Shown here piece by piece: positions 1-13,100 of a stretch of DNA of 64,000 bases; within the stretch, counting starts at the first letter, position 1, and the number at the start of each line of letters is the position of its first letter. This stretch comes from Paraspadella gotoi (taxonomy: Eukaryota; Chaetognatha), in assembly GCA_051294375.1 (NCBI GenBank), contig CM119265.1, positions 9,060,772-9,124,771 on the forward strand, in the 5' to 3' direction. The position numbers and the translations under genes are program-made. The notes beneath the pieces were generated by a model that was given only the letters and a program-made list of their open reading frames with translations, ran no database searches and was not told where the DNA came from.

Positions 1-345
1 AAGAGACGCAAAAGCTAAATTATACGAGAACATTTTAAAAAAACGACGCCAGAAGCGACCAAATTATCTTTAGCAGGAGAAACGATTCGATTTTGTCAAA
101 TTGTTTCGATAACCAAAAGCGCGGATGTCGACTAATGACTAGAAAATCTAAAAAAGAAAAAAAGGGAAACTGAGTGAAACCAAAAAAAAAAGAGTGCTCG
201 GTTTTTAAGAGAGATTCTACAACCATTAAACCCGATTAACATTATTACTTAACCTTTACATTCTCATTACACCTGCCAACTGATATTCATTTTTATCGAG
301 TCGCATTTGTAATTACCAAACATTACAAACAAAAGACCGTATTAC

Positions 346-477
346 CGTATAGGCTCAGTTGCCCGTTCCGTAAGTCGTTGCCCGCCTCCACCATCGAAGT
401 CCCAATAACCGAGATTTCGTGTCCAATCGGCGCTTCTTTTTCCAGGTTTGTTGTACAGCATGTCTTCATTCGGGCGT
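346..477 (-). pseudogene. Broken copy of endophilin-B exon 3 (in copy L)
   Basis: The minus strand matches the intact SH3GLB exon 3 at 12,659-12,787, including the stretches encoding MLYNK and SMVEAGN. It is 132 nt instead of 129, and several 1-2 nt indels break the frame (for example around 355-380 and 420-450). The acceptor-side sequence is kept. It is either a decayed duplicate or the same exon read with sequencing indels. Confidence 0.7.
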
Positions 478-820
478 CTGGGAAGCAAGAGATCGAGGAT
501 ATATCGAAATATGAAGAAAAAAATAGCAAACAATTGATCTAGATAAATAAAAATGGTATGAAATATCAGCAATTGGCACTCATAATTGACAACTGACTAA
601 TTTCGGACTTGTCCTCTAATTGTACACTTTTAACTAGCATAATCTTAGGTTAATTACATTTATTTGCAACCCAATAACTCCGCAACTGGCTGAAAATAAC
701 ATACCTTGACCTCTGATTCAGTCATATTAAATCGTAGCAAAGACATTAAAATTCCCTTTTTTTCCCGGGATTTTTGATTGGTTGTCATCTTTCCAATCGC
801 TCGTCATCCCCCTCCCCTCA

Positions 821-966
821 TTGGATTGGGCTGCAATGACGGCCTCGACTCCGGCCTGTTCACTTCTCCGTCCAGTTTTCGTCCATCGTGCGCGACCCCA
901 TCAGATCCTCGAACTGCAAGTCCAACTCCGTCTTCTCCGCGTGGCCGACTCCTTTCCTCCGTGAGA
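821..966 (-). pseudogene. Broken copy of endophilin-B exon 2 (in copy L)
   Basis: The minus strand matches the intact SH3GLB exon 2 at 13,225-13,366. Length is 146 nt instead of 142, with several single-base indels, so the frame is lost. The 5' splice site is also damaged: where copy R reads AATCCAA|GTGAGG, L reads AATCCAATGAGG, lacking the G of the donor GT. Not translatable as it stands. Confidence 0.7.
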
Positions 967-2492
967 CTGTAAGATCAAGGAGGGGCGCAGAGGGGCGGGG
1001 ACAAGACGAATGTTGAGATAGATAGATGTAGCGGCAACTTTATAACTTTAACTTTATAATGACAGTTTATAATTGTCTAAAAATTCATTTAGACATACCA
1101 AGTAACATCCTACTGTACTGATGATTTGGAACAGGATAATACTTAGTGTATTACACAATTTGGATGGGGCTTAAGTTTCGCGGCCTTATTTTCGGTGAAA
1201 ATAAAACACGGCGCCTTAAAAATGAAAAGAAACCAAAAGCTTAAGTTCCCGTTATGTTATTTCAAATGACAAGGCATGAAAAATAATGAATCTACCATCA
1301 CGGATGTATGGTAACAAGTATATAAAAAGCAATGTCTCTTAACGATCCCCCTCCAGTTCAAATCTCCATAGGAACGGAAAACAACATAAAACGAAGGTTA
1401 TTCTCATTATTTCTGTTTATTTCGTGGAAGAGAATCGTAAAAACTGAGTCGGGAGACCGAATGAAGCTTATTCTAAACTTTTTATATTTCAGAGTTTCAT
1501 TCCGGTGAAGAAGCAGGAATAAAAACTGAGAGCTTTCAACATTCTGGAAGAAAAAGCGGTAACTAACGGAGTAAAAATCAAACTCACTATTTAATCACTA
1601 ACAATCCAGTACTATTTACTGAATTATTAAATTATTTCTCTGGCTTTACATTTACTACTACTAGTACCCCATTACCCGAGTATATTGTTACTTGTGTGAA
1701 GTGTACTCTCTCACTCTCTCTCTCGTCTCTCTCTCTCTCTTTTTCCGTCCTACAACCAATATACTTCCTCCCGTGCTTCTCGCGATCGCCCAGATCACAA
1801 GCGATTCCGAATGACACCGTGATCGAGAGCAAACGCACCGGAATGACGTCATCGATTCCGCGCCTCAAAACGACCTGCGTGCCATGACTACCAACTCGCG
1901 ACGTCGAAATCACCGTCTTTTACATCCGAGCGCGAGGATGAGCCCAATTAAAGCCTAGCCCAGTCAAAAATTCCACGACCGTTTAGAAAGGATGAATTCT
2001 CGAATGTACGGGCGTCGCTTCATAGTTGGTGGAGGTTAATTTACCGCCACCCTCTATCACCGCTCCCGCCACAACCCTTCCCCTACCAATGATGCTTGAA
2101 GACGAAATCTCTTGGTTCGCCTCCCGCGCTTAAAAAAAGCGAGAGCGAGACAAGAAACGTCGGGGTAATTATCGTCATTGGCGTTCGGTTTAAGTCGTTA
2201 TGTACAATTGTACATACGTTGTGGGTTCGACGCTGTTTCGTCGTCGATGGTGCTATTTTTATCGTCGCTCCGGTTCGTCCAAGTTCGACGTGTTCCTCGT
2301 CGCGTTCGTCGTCGTCGTCGTGGTAGATCTTCGTCATTATCACGCAGGGGTCTTGTCTTGGCTCAGAGGAGAGAGGGGTGCCCGGTGTTTTCACTTTTGC
2401 AGAGAATCGGAATTTGAGAAAACTTTGACAAGACTGGTCAATTTTATCATAATCGCTATTTTCAGAGAGTATTAAAAATAAAAATAACAAAT

Positions 2493-2754
2493 TATGGCAA
2501 CGGGAGGATAGCCTGTGATACCCGGGGCGCAGGGTATCTACCAACTGGCGTCGGGGGGCTGCGGACCCTCAGTGACCGCCCTCCTGTCACTGGCATGTTT
2601 ATACCGGCACCGTCACATTACAAAGCTAGAAAGACCGAGATACCCGGGGATTGAACCCGGGACGCACGGATGGAATGAGATGATTTAGCCCTGCTCAGCC
2701 ATGGAGACGAGGCTGAGGACAGACAGCAGTGAGCAGCTTTAAGTCTTGCTGCAC
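2493..2754 (-). mobile_element. tRNA-derived SINE-like element, copy 1 (minus)
   Basis: This is about 260 bp. Read on the minus strand it has an A-box-like TGGCTGAGCAGG and a B-box-like GGTTCAATCC about 45 nt apart, as in pol III promoters of tRNA-derived SINEs. It ends at CGTTGCCAT. The counterpart in copy R is 14,895-15,151. In L the element carries small indels. The SINE assignment rests on the two boxes and size; no poly-A or simple-repeat tail is obvious. Confidence 0.6.
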
Positions 2755-3678
2755 AAAATCCTATTATATATTGAACAAGATAAATTTGAAGATGTTTTAT
2801 TAAGACGCTATCATACAGACGACAACTGAGGTTGGAGCGCCAATAAGAAAATAGCTTTTTGACCACAGCATTCAAAATTTGAGCATCAACATAATATCAA
2901 ATCCTTTTACGTTGAGATTGCCTTAAGCTTATGATTAATTAACGTCTTGGTTTTTTTACTAAATTATTATTGCGATAAATATTTTAATAAAAAAATCTTT
3001 GTTTTCATGCAACTTTTTAAAAATTTTTTGGACTTTTTCTAAAGAAATAAACTATAACGGGTGGAAAGAAATCTAAATGACGCTTTAAATTATGTAGGAC
3101 TAACATAAAAAATATTATCTGCACAAATTTATAAAATTTATAAATTTCAAAAACTGAGCAAAACCGACAACATTTATGAGAAGTCGCTTACACCCCGATA
3201 TTGATGACAGGATCGTCTTAATCCTAAAATCTATTATCCAAGCTCAAACAGTAAATCCACCTGGCAGTTCGTGGCACCTACTCGAGTTTTTCCTTCCTTA
3301 ATAAGCTAGTAAGACTTTCTTTTTTAAAATTTCCAATTTTAGCATTATATACAATTATTTTACCAACAATTCTGTTCAAAAAACATTTTGTTGTATATAT
3401 CAACATATATTGGAAATTAAAAACTATTTCTCTGATACAAAATTATCACTTAAAATATACTTAAATTATTAAAAAATATAAAAACGGAATTAGTAGTCCA
3501 TGTGAATGGTATTTTACACTAATATTAGACAATAGTGAGAATTCAAAAAACGTACGTGTCGTTAAACTTGTTAAGCTTCGATCATTTGTATCATTTCTTC
3601 ATCTATCTTTGCAGGATATGAGGCTCACCCTATCGCCATGCCTTTCTCCCAACCATCAAATCACTAGTTTTGGTGTAT

Positions 3679-3919
3679 TGTGCAGCAGACTTAAGCTGCT
3701 CACTGCTGTCCGTCCTCAGCCTCATCTCAATGGCTGGCAGGCTAACATATCTCATTCCATCCGTGCGTCCGGTTCAATCCCTGGGTATCCCGGTTCTGGC
3801 TTAAATGTGACGGTGCGGTATAAACATGCCAGTGACAGGAGGCGGTCACTGAGGTCCGCAGCCCTACGCCAGTTGGTGAGATACCCGCGCCCCGGTATCA
3901 CAGGCTATCTCCCGTTGCA
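3679..3919 (+). mobile_element. tRNA-derived SINE-like element, copy 2 (plus)
   Basis: Same family as 2,493-2,754 but in the opposite orientation. It begins near GCAGCAGACTTAAG and ends near CCCGTTGCAT. The B-box region (GGTTCAATCC) is kept, but small deletions hit the A-box region. It is the counterpart of 16,065-16,319. Confidence 0.6.
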
Positions 3920-4140
3920 TAAGTGGTGAGTTCTACTCTCGAACACGCAACCCGCCTCGCACCGTGCGCCCACGCTTACGTCGCTAGGGTATGCATACAC
4001 GCCTTATGCCTACTCTCTGGTAACGCTCCAGACTCGCTCGCTCGCTCCCCGCCGCTCTCACTATGGCAATGAGATCAAAAACCTTCTCTCAGAATCTCCT
4101 CAGGATTTAGGCCCTGTGGAGAAGTCTGGTGAGGGATCCT
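3920..4140. other. Insert present only in copy L
   Basis: About 220 bp, GC-richer than its surroundings, with GCTCGCTCGCTC-type short repeats. It has no counterpart in copy R, where one SINE is followed directly by the downstream sequence. It sits between two same-orientation SINEs, as expected for recombination between SINEs at different sites. No gene seen. Confidence 0.6.
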
Positions 4141-4373
4141 GTGGCAGCAAGACTTAAAGCTGCCTCACTGCTGTCCGTCCTCAGCCTCGTCTCAATGGCT
4201 GAGCAGGCTAAATCATCTCATTCCATCCGTGCGTCCTGGGTTCAATCCCTGGGTATCCCGGTGCCGGTATAAACATGCCAGTGACAGGAGGCGGTCATGA
4301 GGTCCGCAGCCCCTACGCCAGTTGGTGAGATACCCCGCGCCCCGGGTATCACAGGCTATCCTCCCGTTGCCCA
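4141..4373 (+). mobile_element. tRNA-derived SINE-like element, copy 3 (plus, L only)
   Basis: Starts GTGGCAGCAAGACTTAAAGC and ends CTCCCGTTGCCCATAG. It keeps the A-box-like TGGCTGAGCAGG and B-box-like GGTTCAATCC. Copy R has no third element here. The sequence after it rejoins the R alignment. Confidence 0.65.
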
Positions 4374-5049
4374 TAGTATTACCTTTTAGTCTGTACTATC
4401 CTTTTCCAGAATATGTTTCTGAAGCCAAATTCTGCAATGAATTTTTTTACTTAAGGTTTCTTATTATCATGACAAAACTATATCATAATAATAGGAAAAA
4501 TGTATATAAGATTGTCAACAACTTTGAATTTAATAGCCTAAAAATAGCAAAAACTAGGTTGGAACGTCATTCTAATAATCCTACCTACATATGTTGTTGT
4601 GCTGTTCATTTGTTCATAGTTTAATTAACATGCTACTTAAGATAATTAAGTTATTGGAATTTCTATAATGTTCTGCTGGTGTGGCACATGCCACTAAACA
4701 CCTCATTATCATCAAAGGCCCCGAGATTGAATCTCGCTCATGAGTCTTTTGTTTATAATTCATTTAATTAATATTTCATTGAGAAGTTCCATTATTTACA
4801 AATTAAAGATAAAGTTAACTGTCACATAATTAGCTACTCGCCCTGATGGTGGATCCTGATGGTTAGTTCAGGGTTCCAGCCAGTATACCTACCTATATAC
4901 AGAGAAATTATTATCGTCGTTCACCTAAGCCAAACTAAAACCGATAGGTCAATAAATATGTGTCAGGTAATATCTAATGATAATAAAATAAAATGTATTT
5001 TGATGCTAGTGCGGAGTACAATAAATATTCCCCGATCTAATACTTAAAG

Positions 5050-5290
5050 GAGTGGTTGAAACATTCTTGAAATATTTACCACTTCATTGAAGGGAAGCAA
5101 GGTACTCGGAGTAAATAAACGAGACTGTGAGAGAGGCTTGGATTGAAAGCTTGCAGGAAACTTGCTATGTCATTATCTTGTAAGAGTGATGGAGGCCTTA
5201 ACCACCCAAAGCCATGTCCAAAGTTAGGGGCAAGATAGCTTATTTATTAATGAATGGATATTTTTATTGGTTGTACCAATTTCATAATAA
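5050..5290 (+). repeat. Dispersed repeat, copy in L
   Basis: About 240 bp, also present at 17,008-17,285 (copy R) and inverted at 34,130-34,405 in an NSUN7 intron. It ends near ATTGGTTGTACCAATTTCAT. I see no coding capacity and no clear terminal repeats, so the class of element is unknown. Confidence 0.65.
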
Positions 5291-5850
5291 GATAATCATA
5301 ATAATAATAATCATATAATAACTTGGTGGGCCATTGTTAGACTGAAATCTGGCAACGCCCGGACGTACGAGAACAAGCCATAACAAGAATCACCCTCACA
5401 GAAAGTGAGAAAAAGAGGAAGCTTCACGCACGGACCATAATGAGGGGGAGAGTGGTGAAAAGGAGGGTATTGGGGGACTAATTTTGGAGCGAAATTCGAA
5501 AGCGAGGCGTCACAACCGCCTGACGTCGGCGACGCTTCCATCAGGCCCATCGCATTGGATTATTTAAGAAATGGCGGCAGAGGAAGATCGAGCGACGACG
5601 ACGACGAAGTATGAGGGCGTCGGCCCCATAGCTTACATCAAAATATCGAGCTATATTGGAAAAAAGACTTGAGATCCTTTTTTATTTTGAAGCTCCTCTC
5701 TCTTTTTTTATATACTTTTTACTCGTTTTTTAGCTTAAAAATTACTTTTTCTTTTTTATTTGCTCCCAGTTCGAAAAGAATTTTTTAAAAGAAAAAATAT
5801 TAAAGATGGGACGAAAAAAAGTAAAACAGAGAAAAGAAAAGAACACAGAC

Positions 5851-5853
5851 AGA

Positions 5854-5905
<52 letters not shown>

Positions 5906-5940
5906 GAGAGAGAGGAGAGAGAGAGAGAGGAGAGAGAGAG
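5851..5940 (+). repeat. Interrupted (GA)n microsatellite
   Basis: GA repeat with extra G bases breaking the dinucleotide phase. The matching site in copy R (17,821-17,912) is a pure repeat. Confidence 0.9.
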
Positions 5941-8900
5941 TCCTTGAGACTAGACGATGGAAAATAAAGCGAAAGGCCGGCAACGACGAGTCTCTGGAGC
6001 GGAAGCGGTGGTGATGAAAAAGACGAAGGAGCCAGTTTTGGTGTCCATTATTAATAATTTACTAAGTAAGTTTAAGTAAAACTCATAATATAGATAAGAG
6101 AGAGTTAAAAATAGAAATAAGAAAAAAAGGCGTGTGACGACGTGACTTTATGCATTTAGAAAAAAAAAAAGGCGCGAAAGTCCAAACCTAATAAAATGAG
6201 AGGCGAATGATTTATATCCAACGACGCGATCATGGGCTCAACAAAGATTGTGGAGGCGATCGTAATGTTAGTGAAAACGTGTTACCGGTGAGAGCCTCAC
6301 AGCGGAAAGATAACGCGGAGAAACCAAAATCGTGAGGGCGAGAGAGAAATATGCGACGGCCTGAGCAGACGCTGCGGGTAAACTGAGCCGTGAAAGGGAA
6401 AATCTCGTTTTCCGAAAGACAAAGAGGAAAAGAAAAAGAAAAAAAATAAAAAAGAGCGGTAAAAAAGACGCGCGGGGAAAAGAGGGAAAAAAGTAGGGAA
6501 TAATGTGGGAGGTCTAGGAAAATGGAGGAAAGAAAGGTGCGGAGGAAAAAGAGAAGAAGTGGGGGGAAAGATGGTCGAGAAAAGAGGAAGGGGAAGGTGG
6601 AAATGAAGTACCGATGGGAAACGAAAAAGATTGCAGGAAAAGAGAGAATGTGGAAGGCATAGCAGAAGAAATGGTAGGAAAGGTTGACGGCGGAAAAAAA
6701 AGGAAGTGGAGGAAAAAAATAATAATAATGAGTTCGAATTTGAGGAAGTGAGAAGAAATCCATCGTAAAGAGCAAGGAAAAAGCGGAGCGAGGGAAGAAA
6801 AAGCGACATTTATTAAGGAAGAAGGCGGAATGAAATAGGATGTAAGAATAGTGATAGAAGTTCTCAGGTAGAATTTTCAAGAAAGACTGTACAATACATA
6901 ATTTTGCTCTATTGTGAAGGCTAGCTCGGTGATGATTTTTACAGGAATACACTGAATTTTTGTTAAATTTGCTTCCGAACTTTTAACATTTTACCTCTTT
7001 AAACGTATCCGCAGTTGACTAATATGGATTGGTAATTCTCATTCTACGGCCATACTAAGTTTTAGACCGGCAATGAAGATACATTAACGGTTAATGAGGC
7101 TTTCAATCTAACGTATCAAAAAACTCTTTAAAAATCAATCGGAAGTTGCCAACATTATAATTTACGCCTATAAAGAACACCGGGCCATAAAGCCGTTTAA
7201 TCAAGGAAAAGGGGAAAGTCACGATGGATGGAAAAAATACAGAGAGGAGACGAAAAAAGATAGCATAGGGAGAGAGCTTGCAACTCTTTTATCAGTCTGC
7301 AATTGGACAAGAATTCTGGCCGAGACAAACGAAAAGTCTATTACGAAAACCATTTTCTTCCTAAGCCAAAAGACCCGAAAATCTGACACCCGCAATATCA
7401 CAAAAAACGAGTGGGAATGACAAAGTAAAATCTTCCCTAAGAGACAAAAAGTTGCTTTCCCCCCCCCTTTGTTTGGAGGTTGGTTTCTAAACGAGAAGTT
7501 TTATGCCGAAGTAGATAGTGAACTCGGATACTGCGATACGCTAGCGCGAAAAAGACGGGAAAATTGTCACGACGTTCAACGAGATATTATGTATTGTCGA
7601 CGTCGCGTCAGTAGAGAACTCGAAATCAATACAATTATTCTTAAATATGTCGGACCAAAAATCGAATTATAATTTCTTTTTTTCTTTTGACGTATGAATA
7701 GAATATAACAAATAATTATAAAAATAATATAACAAACTACCAAATAAAGCACAAAGCAAAAGGATCAAGCAGCAAAAGGCCGTTACCGAAAGTCCCGCGG
7801 GAGATTGAAACTGCGTCAGAGTGAGAATAAAACTCGACGAGGAACATTCCTGAGGCGCTTGATTGAAAAAAAACAAAATTGTGTGGCGAAAGAAAAAAAC
7901 TTCCCGGGATGCCCGAAGAAACGAGAGCACCGAGATCAAATAAAAGGGATCTCCAAAAGACAAAAGGAATTACTAGATTTAAAATGAAAAGAATTGTTGA
8001 AAAGTATAAATGTAAAATTAATGGTTAATGAAAAAAAAAAAGGCAATTAATTATCTATAAATAACTAGATTTGTAGAATAAAAAAATGAAGAGGTATAAA
8101 TTATAAATTATTAATTGAAAAAAGGAAAAAGATGGTATATAAATTAGGAAAAATTAAATATGGAAAGAAAAATTTTAATAAAATAAAAATAAACCTAAAA
8201 ACGAAAAGAGAAAAATAAGCGCTAAAGTGGTGATGACCGGAAACGGCAGGATTTCGAGCCACTTCAGACGGCATTGAAATGGCCAAAACCCAAGCAGACG
8301 GGAGAGAGAGAGAGAGAGCGACGAGGACAGATAGAGACCGAGAGACCCAGACAGACTTAGAGTGACATCGAAAAGGAAAAGGACGCGGGGGAAAATCTGC
8401 CGCCAATCGGTCGAGCGGGGAAAAGGCGGAGGGTGGCAGTTTTTAAAGTCACTTGCCCACGACCTCACTTAAAAGTACGAAGAAGCGAGTGGAGAAACCG
8501 CGATTTGGGTCAACGTTTTTTTTAAAAGGGTTTGGACGCTGTTCGCGAATGAGCCTTGTTGAAAGTCTGTCGCCTTAATCCCAAATGGTTTGATATGAAA
8601 GACTCGCAGTGAATCCAAAAGGATAACAAAGGGGGGTTTGACAGATGAAGAAGGGCGATAGGGCTAAGGAGATCGGGAAAACAAAAGAGATTTGAGGTCC
8701 ATCGCCAGGTTTGGAAAAAGTGAAAAGGTTTCTATAAAAAATTTTTAAAAATGGAAGTGGCATACAATTGAGAGTCTAAAAATTTAATGGAAATGGACAA
8801 GGTCATAAAGAAAAGTTATAAGCCACAAGAACAAAAAAAAAAAACAAATCTACAGACCGGAAAGGGCTAATATTGGAATAAAATACGAAAAGATGTCAAG

Positions 8901-9669
8901 ACTTAAGATTGTAAAGAAACTTAACTGACCAAACAAATTGGAAGGGGTCTTAAAACGGAATGGAAGGGTCAAAGAAAATAAAAGGGTCAGAAGAAACACG
9001 TGAGGCAGAGAAAGAAAGGGAGGGTTAAGATGGCGAAAAGAGCCCTACGGACAGAAGTTCCAAATTCGCCAAAAAAAAAATCCCCTTCAGAGAAAAGAAA
9101 ATAGAATTTTAAGTCTCTGTTCATGCCTTCGCAATTATTCGACGTCATTGTGAACCCATTTATATATCGACGCCTAAGAACTGAAAAAAAAAGCGACGAA
9201 TTTGAATTTCTCGTCATTCGTTTGGGATTTGGAAGTGAAGTGAAGTGGGAGTAGGATTGCAGAGTGAAGTGATGCCAGTAGTAGTAGTGGAGTGGATTAG
9301 AGATGCCAGTGATTGATGGAGTGTGTTGGAGTAGGTGATAAAGGAAGTGGAGTGGATAATTTTTGGAGTGCTGTTGTGTCCGGATGATAAAATTGCTACA
9401 AGTTCCACTCACTCCGAACATGGGCGAAATTTGGCAAACGGGGAGTAATTGTTTATTTACGCCAACCCGCTCATCTGAGACGAGTCGGGGAACCGGCGAC
9501 TGGCGAAATGAGAGTTAACCGAGAGAAGAGAAGACCCCGCCGAAACGGAAGTCACGTGATCCCCCAATTCCGCTTGATTTCTAGATGGTCGTCTTCTCTT
9601 TTCTTTCAAATGCCCAGTGGTTTTGGAGATGGCCTAATGGAAAATTGTATATACCTTCTAAATTGGTTT

Positions 9670-9830
9670 TTAAGAAAACAATATTATCTTGGTTAGCACC
9701 ATATATCCATCGTTTTAGCACGTGTTATATAAAAGGCTTCTTTCTGCGTACTTTAGAAAATACATTTCATCTTGGTTTAGCACCTATCGTGTTTTATGCA
9801 TGTGTTTAAGGCTTTCTTCCACTTTTTTGA
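9670..9830 (+). repeat. Short imperfect tandem repeat at the L boundary
   Basis: Two imperfect units, each with a CTTGGTT(T)AGCACC core followed by an AAGGCTTTCTT-like or AAAAGGCTTC-like end. They lie immediately beyond the point where copy L stops matching copy R, within SH3GLB intron 6. Confidence 0.5.
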
Positions 9831-10082
9831 AAAAAACATAATTTTCGGCGAGATGCTATGAATTCTTTCCGTTAATCAAAGCAAATATCTTACCAAGTTT
9901 CGCCTCTCAGTTCGTTTTAGACCTCCGCGTCTGTTATCAAAATTACTGGTCGTCTCTCCGCTAAAAGAACGCCAGCCCTAATATAATGCCTTGAACCCCG
10001 TGTTCACCGTGTTAACTCTCTCTGTCGCAGACAAGAAAAATGGCGGGTTAAATGTGAGATCGCGAGAAAATTAAATGTTTAC

Positions 10083-10125
10083 CTGACCCACGTTGTCCTC
10101 CGGGTTCATTCCGGCCGTCTATGCC

Positions 10126-10167
<42 letters not shown>

Positions 10168-13100
10168 GATGGGATTAGGATAGCGATAATAGAGGTAAAG
10201 AGACAGAAAAATAGACAAGAAAAATTATCGATGATCTATCAATTAGAAAAAATGCCGAGCGAAAGGAAATTACGGGATTTTGGGGAAGTTTGATCGAAAA
10301 TTACAATATTGATTGGTTTCTAGGAATTCACAGACAAGCAAATGGCAAAAGTAAGAGCCCCATAATCTTTCTTATTTTTTTACGAAAGAAAAAGAAAAAA
10401 AAATATTTCGAGGATGTTTTTTTTTGTCGCTGTTATAACAATCGGGTTTACGTGTTAACGATCGAAGTGTCACGACGATTATGTCATTCGAAATTCGACA
10501 AGGGTTTAGTTAAATAAGGTAAGCAGGTTTTTCAAAAAGCGTAAAAATAAAAATTTTTCACCGATAAAAGGGAAAACAAGCATTCACACCACAATATTTT
10601 TTAAAAAATCCAAGGTTTTTTTTTTTTTTACAGAATCGTAATTTTTTACGTAATAGAATAATAATAAAGGAATTAATGAAATTATCATGATTTTGAAAAG
10701 GTAAATCTCTGAGCGCGCGCTAGTTAAAAAAATACGAATCTGGTTACCAGAAAGAAAGGGTCATTATTTTCGTAGTGACTTACGTTCGTCATTGTGTCAC
10801 TTTCACTCACAGTTTCACCATTCTGAAATCGGTTTCACAAAGGACGATAAAAGATAAAAGAATAAAATGGTCGGGCGAATAAAACTGTCAAATTGTCCGA
10901 GGGGAGGGAATTTATTGGAAATCGTGATTCGCGATCTGAGGAAACAATTTCGTCGCCGTCTCAAGATTATAGTTACACGTAATTATAGTAATAGTTAACG
11001 GATTATAGCATCTAGATTGATGGATGGAATTAAAGGTTGTAGGCGTTTTTGGTTACAATGGGCAATGGGTGTTTACTTTAACTAGACTAAGCTCTTATAA
11101 ATCATTTGAATCACAATGGTAACATATAATATCAAGATAACTGATGTATATGTGTAGCTTATAAATGATAAATAGAAATAAATATATAATTTATCGAGCT
11201 GTGATAGTATTCACTAATTCATTATATATGTTTCAAAAAAAAAAAATATGAATGGACCAATTATATATCGATTCTTACCCCCTGCTGCTGCTCCAGCTGC
11301 CTCGCACGACGGAGGCGGCTTTTGCAAGCGTCGAGGTCCAATCGCTTCGTCATCAGCATCTTCTTCTCTTTCTAATTAGAGAGAATAGAAAAAAAAACAT
11401 TACGAACATTAAAAAGAAAGCCTCGTAAAGCATATTCGTCTATGTGTATATTAAATATTAACTTCCCCTTCCTTTCTTTTCTTTTCCCCTCGATATCACG
11501 TGATCAAGATTAATTTTTACCTTAGCTTCCGGAATAAATAAGCGAAGCCCCCTACCAATTAGTTGGACCTTTTCTCCTTGTTCTGCCTTTTTTTCCCCTA
11601 AACAACCGCTCGCTCCCTTCCATTACCCCCCCCCATTCTTAACACTTACCATGATGGTCCTCATGTCTCCCTCGAGAAAGTTGCGCAAAGGCTGCAAGAA
11701 ATTGTTGTACGAGTCCGTTGCGAATTCCTTCTCAGCCTGAGCGAGTTTCAGTTCCGTCTGACCGATTTTGATCAACGAGTTTCCTGACGGATTTGATGAG
11801 ACGTTAAATTCGAATTCGAGACCAATTCGTGTAAAAATACTTTTTTGAAGTTTAATTTAAGAAATAACAAAATACCTAGCGATAGTATTCTACTCTGTTT
11901 ATGAGATTATGTCAAGTGTGTCTCATAAAAGATTCTTCTGAATAACAAAAACGATAAAAAGGTACCAAAAGAAGTCTTAAGTTGATCTAAAAGAAATTTC
12001 CGTGGAAGAAATTGATGTTGGGGTAGAAAAGAAGCCGATAAGTACTTTAGTAACGAGGCGTTGCCGAAAATGACAAGAAAAATAACTAAACAAAAGGGAA
12101 ACTAGTTCGTTAAAGATGCAAACTGGGGACCTTCTTTTGTTCCTTTTTTTTTCATAAATCTGTGATACAAATGAAGTCGTCTGTTTGTTGACCGAGTCCT
12201 CATGAATAATAATCGCGTCGACAAAGCGTCTACTGGGAGACGATATGAAAAACACACCGAAATCTCGGGGAAAAAAAAGTCGGAATCCAATTACGAGAAA
12301 ATGCTATCGAAAAAGACGCAAAACGGCGCTTAAATTGAATACGAAGGAACATTTTAAAAAACGACGCAGAAGCGACCGAAATATCGTTAGCAGGGAAACG
12401 ATTCGATTTTGTCAAATTGGTTCGATAAACCAAAAGCGCGGATGTCACTAATGACTAGAAAACTAAAAAAAAAAAGGGAAACTGAGTGAAACCAAAAAAA
12501 AGAGTGCTCGGTTTTTTAAAGAGAGATTCTACAACCATTAAACCTCGATTAACTATTATTACTTAACCTTTACATTCTATTACACCTCGCCACACTATTA
12601 TTCATTTTTATGAGTCGCATTTTAATTTACCAAAATTACAAACAAAAGACGTATTTACCGTAGCTCGTGCCCGGTCCGAAGTCGTTGCCCGCCTCCACCA
12701 TCGAAGTCCCCAAGTAACCGAGATTCGTGTCTCTAATCGGGCGCTTCTTTTCCAGTTTGTTGTACAGCATGTCTTCGATTCGGGCGTCTGGGAAGCAAGA
12801 AGATCGAGAGATATATCGTTGAAATATGAAAAGAAAAAAACAAGTTTGAGCAAACAATGTCGGATCTGCCTACGATAATTAAGTGGTAATAAGCTAACTT
12901 GGTCAATTTGCATAATTTAATCAACTTGCATTATTTGGTCAACTGGCATAATTTGATCAACTGACATAATTTTGTCAGCTGGCATAATTTGGTCAACTGA
13001 CATAATTTGGTCAACTGACTTAATTTGTTTAACTCACATAATTTGGTTAATTAACATTATTTGGTCAACCGGCATAACTTGGTCAACTGGCTGAAATAAC

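Larger units (their letters stand above)
1..9665 (+). repeat. Left copy (L) of a large direct duplication
   Basis: This stretch repeats about 12,310-21,450 in the same orientation. Position 1 corresponds to about 12,310, and similarity ends near 9,665 (matching about 21,450). The order of landmarks is the same in both: exon-like blocks, a CT-rich tract, SINE pair, dispersed repeat, GA tract, and the purine-rich stretch. Differences are mainly 1-3 nt insertions and deletions spread over coding and non-coding parts, and L carries about 450 bp extra around 3,920-4,373. L runs off the left edge, so its full length is unknown. I see no intact gene in it; 967-2,490, 4,374-5,049 and 5,941-9,665 hold only non-coding DNA. 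It may be a true tandem duplication or an unmerged alternative haplotype. Confidence 0.85.

Noticed and set aside
1844-1851. TGACGTCA (CRE-like) site, also at 14,237-14,244
   Set aside because: A single palindromic octamer in an intron, shared only because of the duplication. No promoter context.
5756-6014. Open frames reading as RERERE or SLSLSL repeats (also at 17,728, 23,225, 46,415, 56,247, 59,134)
   Set aside because: These are (GA)n/(CT)n microsatellites, not proteins.
6230-6952. 240-codon open frame on the minus strand in copy L (similar 205-235-codon frames at 18,214-18,982 in R)
   Set aside because: The region is purine-rich on the plus strand, so the minus strand is poor in stop codons and reads as F/L/S/P-rich low complexity. 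The frame is not conserved between L and R.
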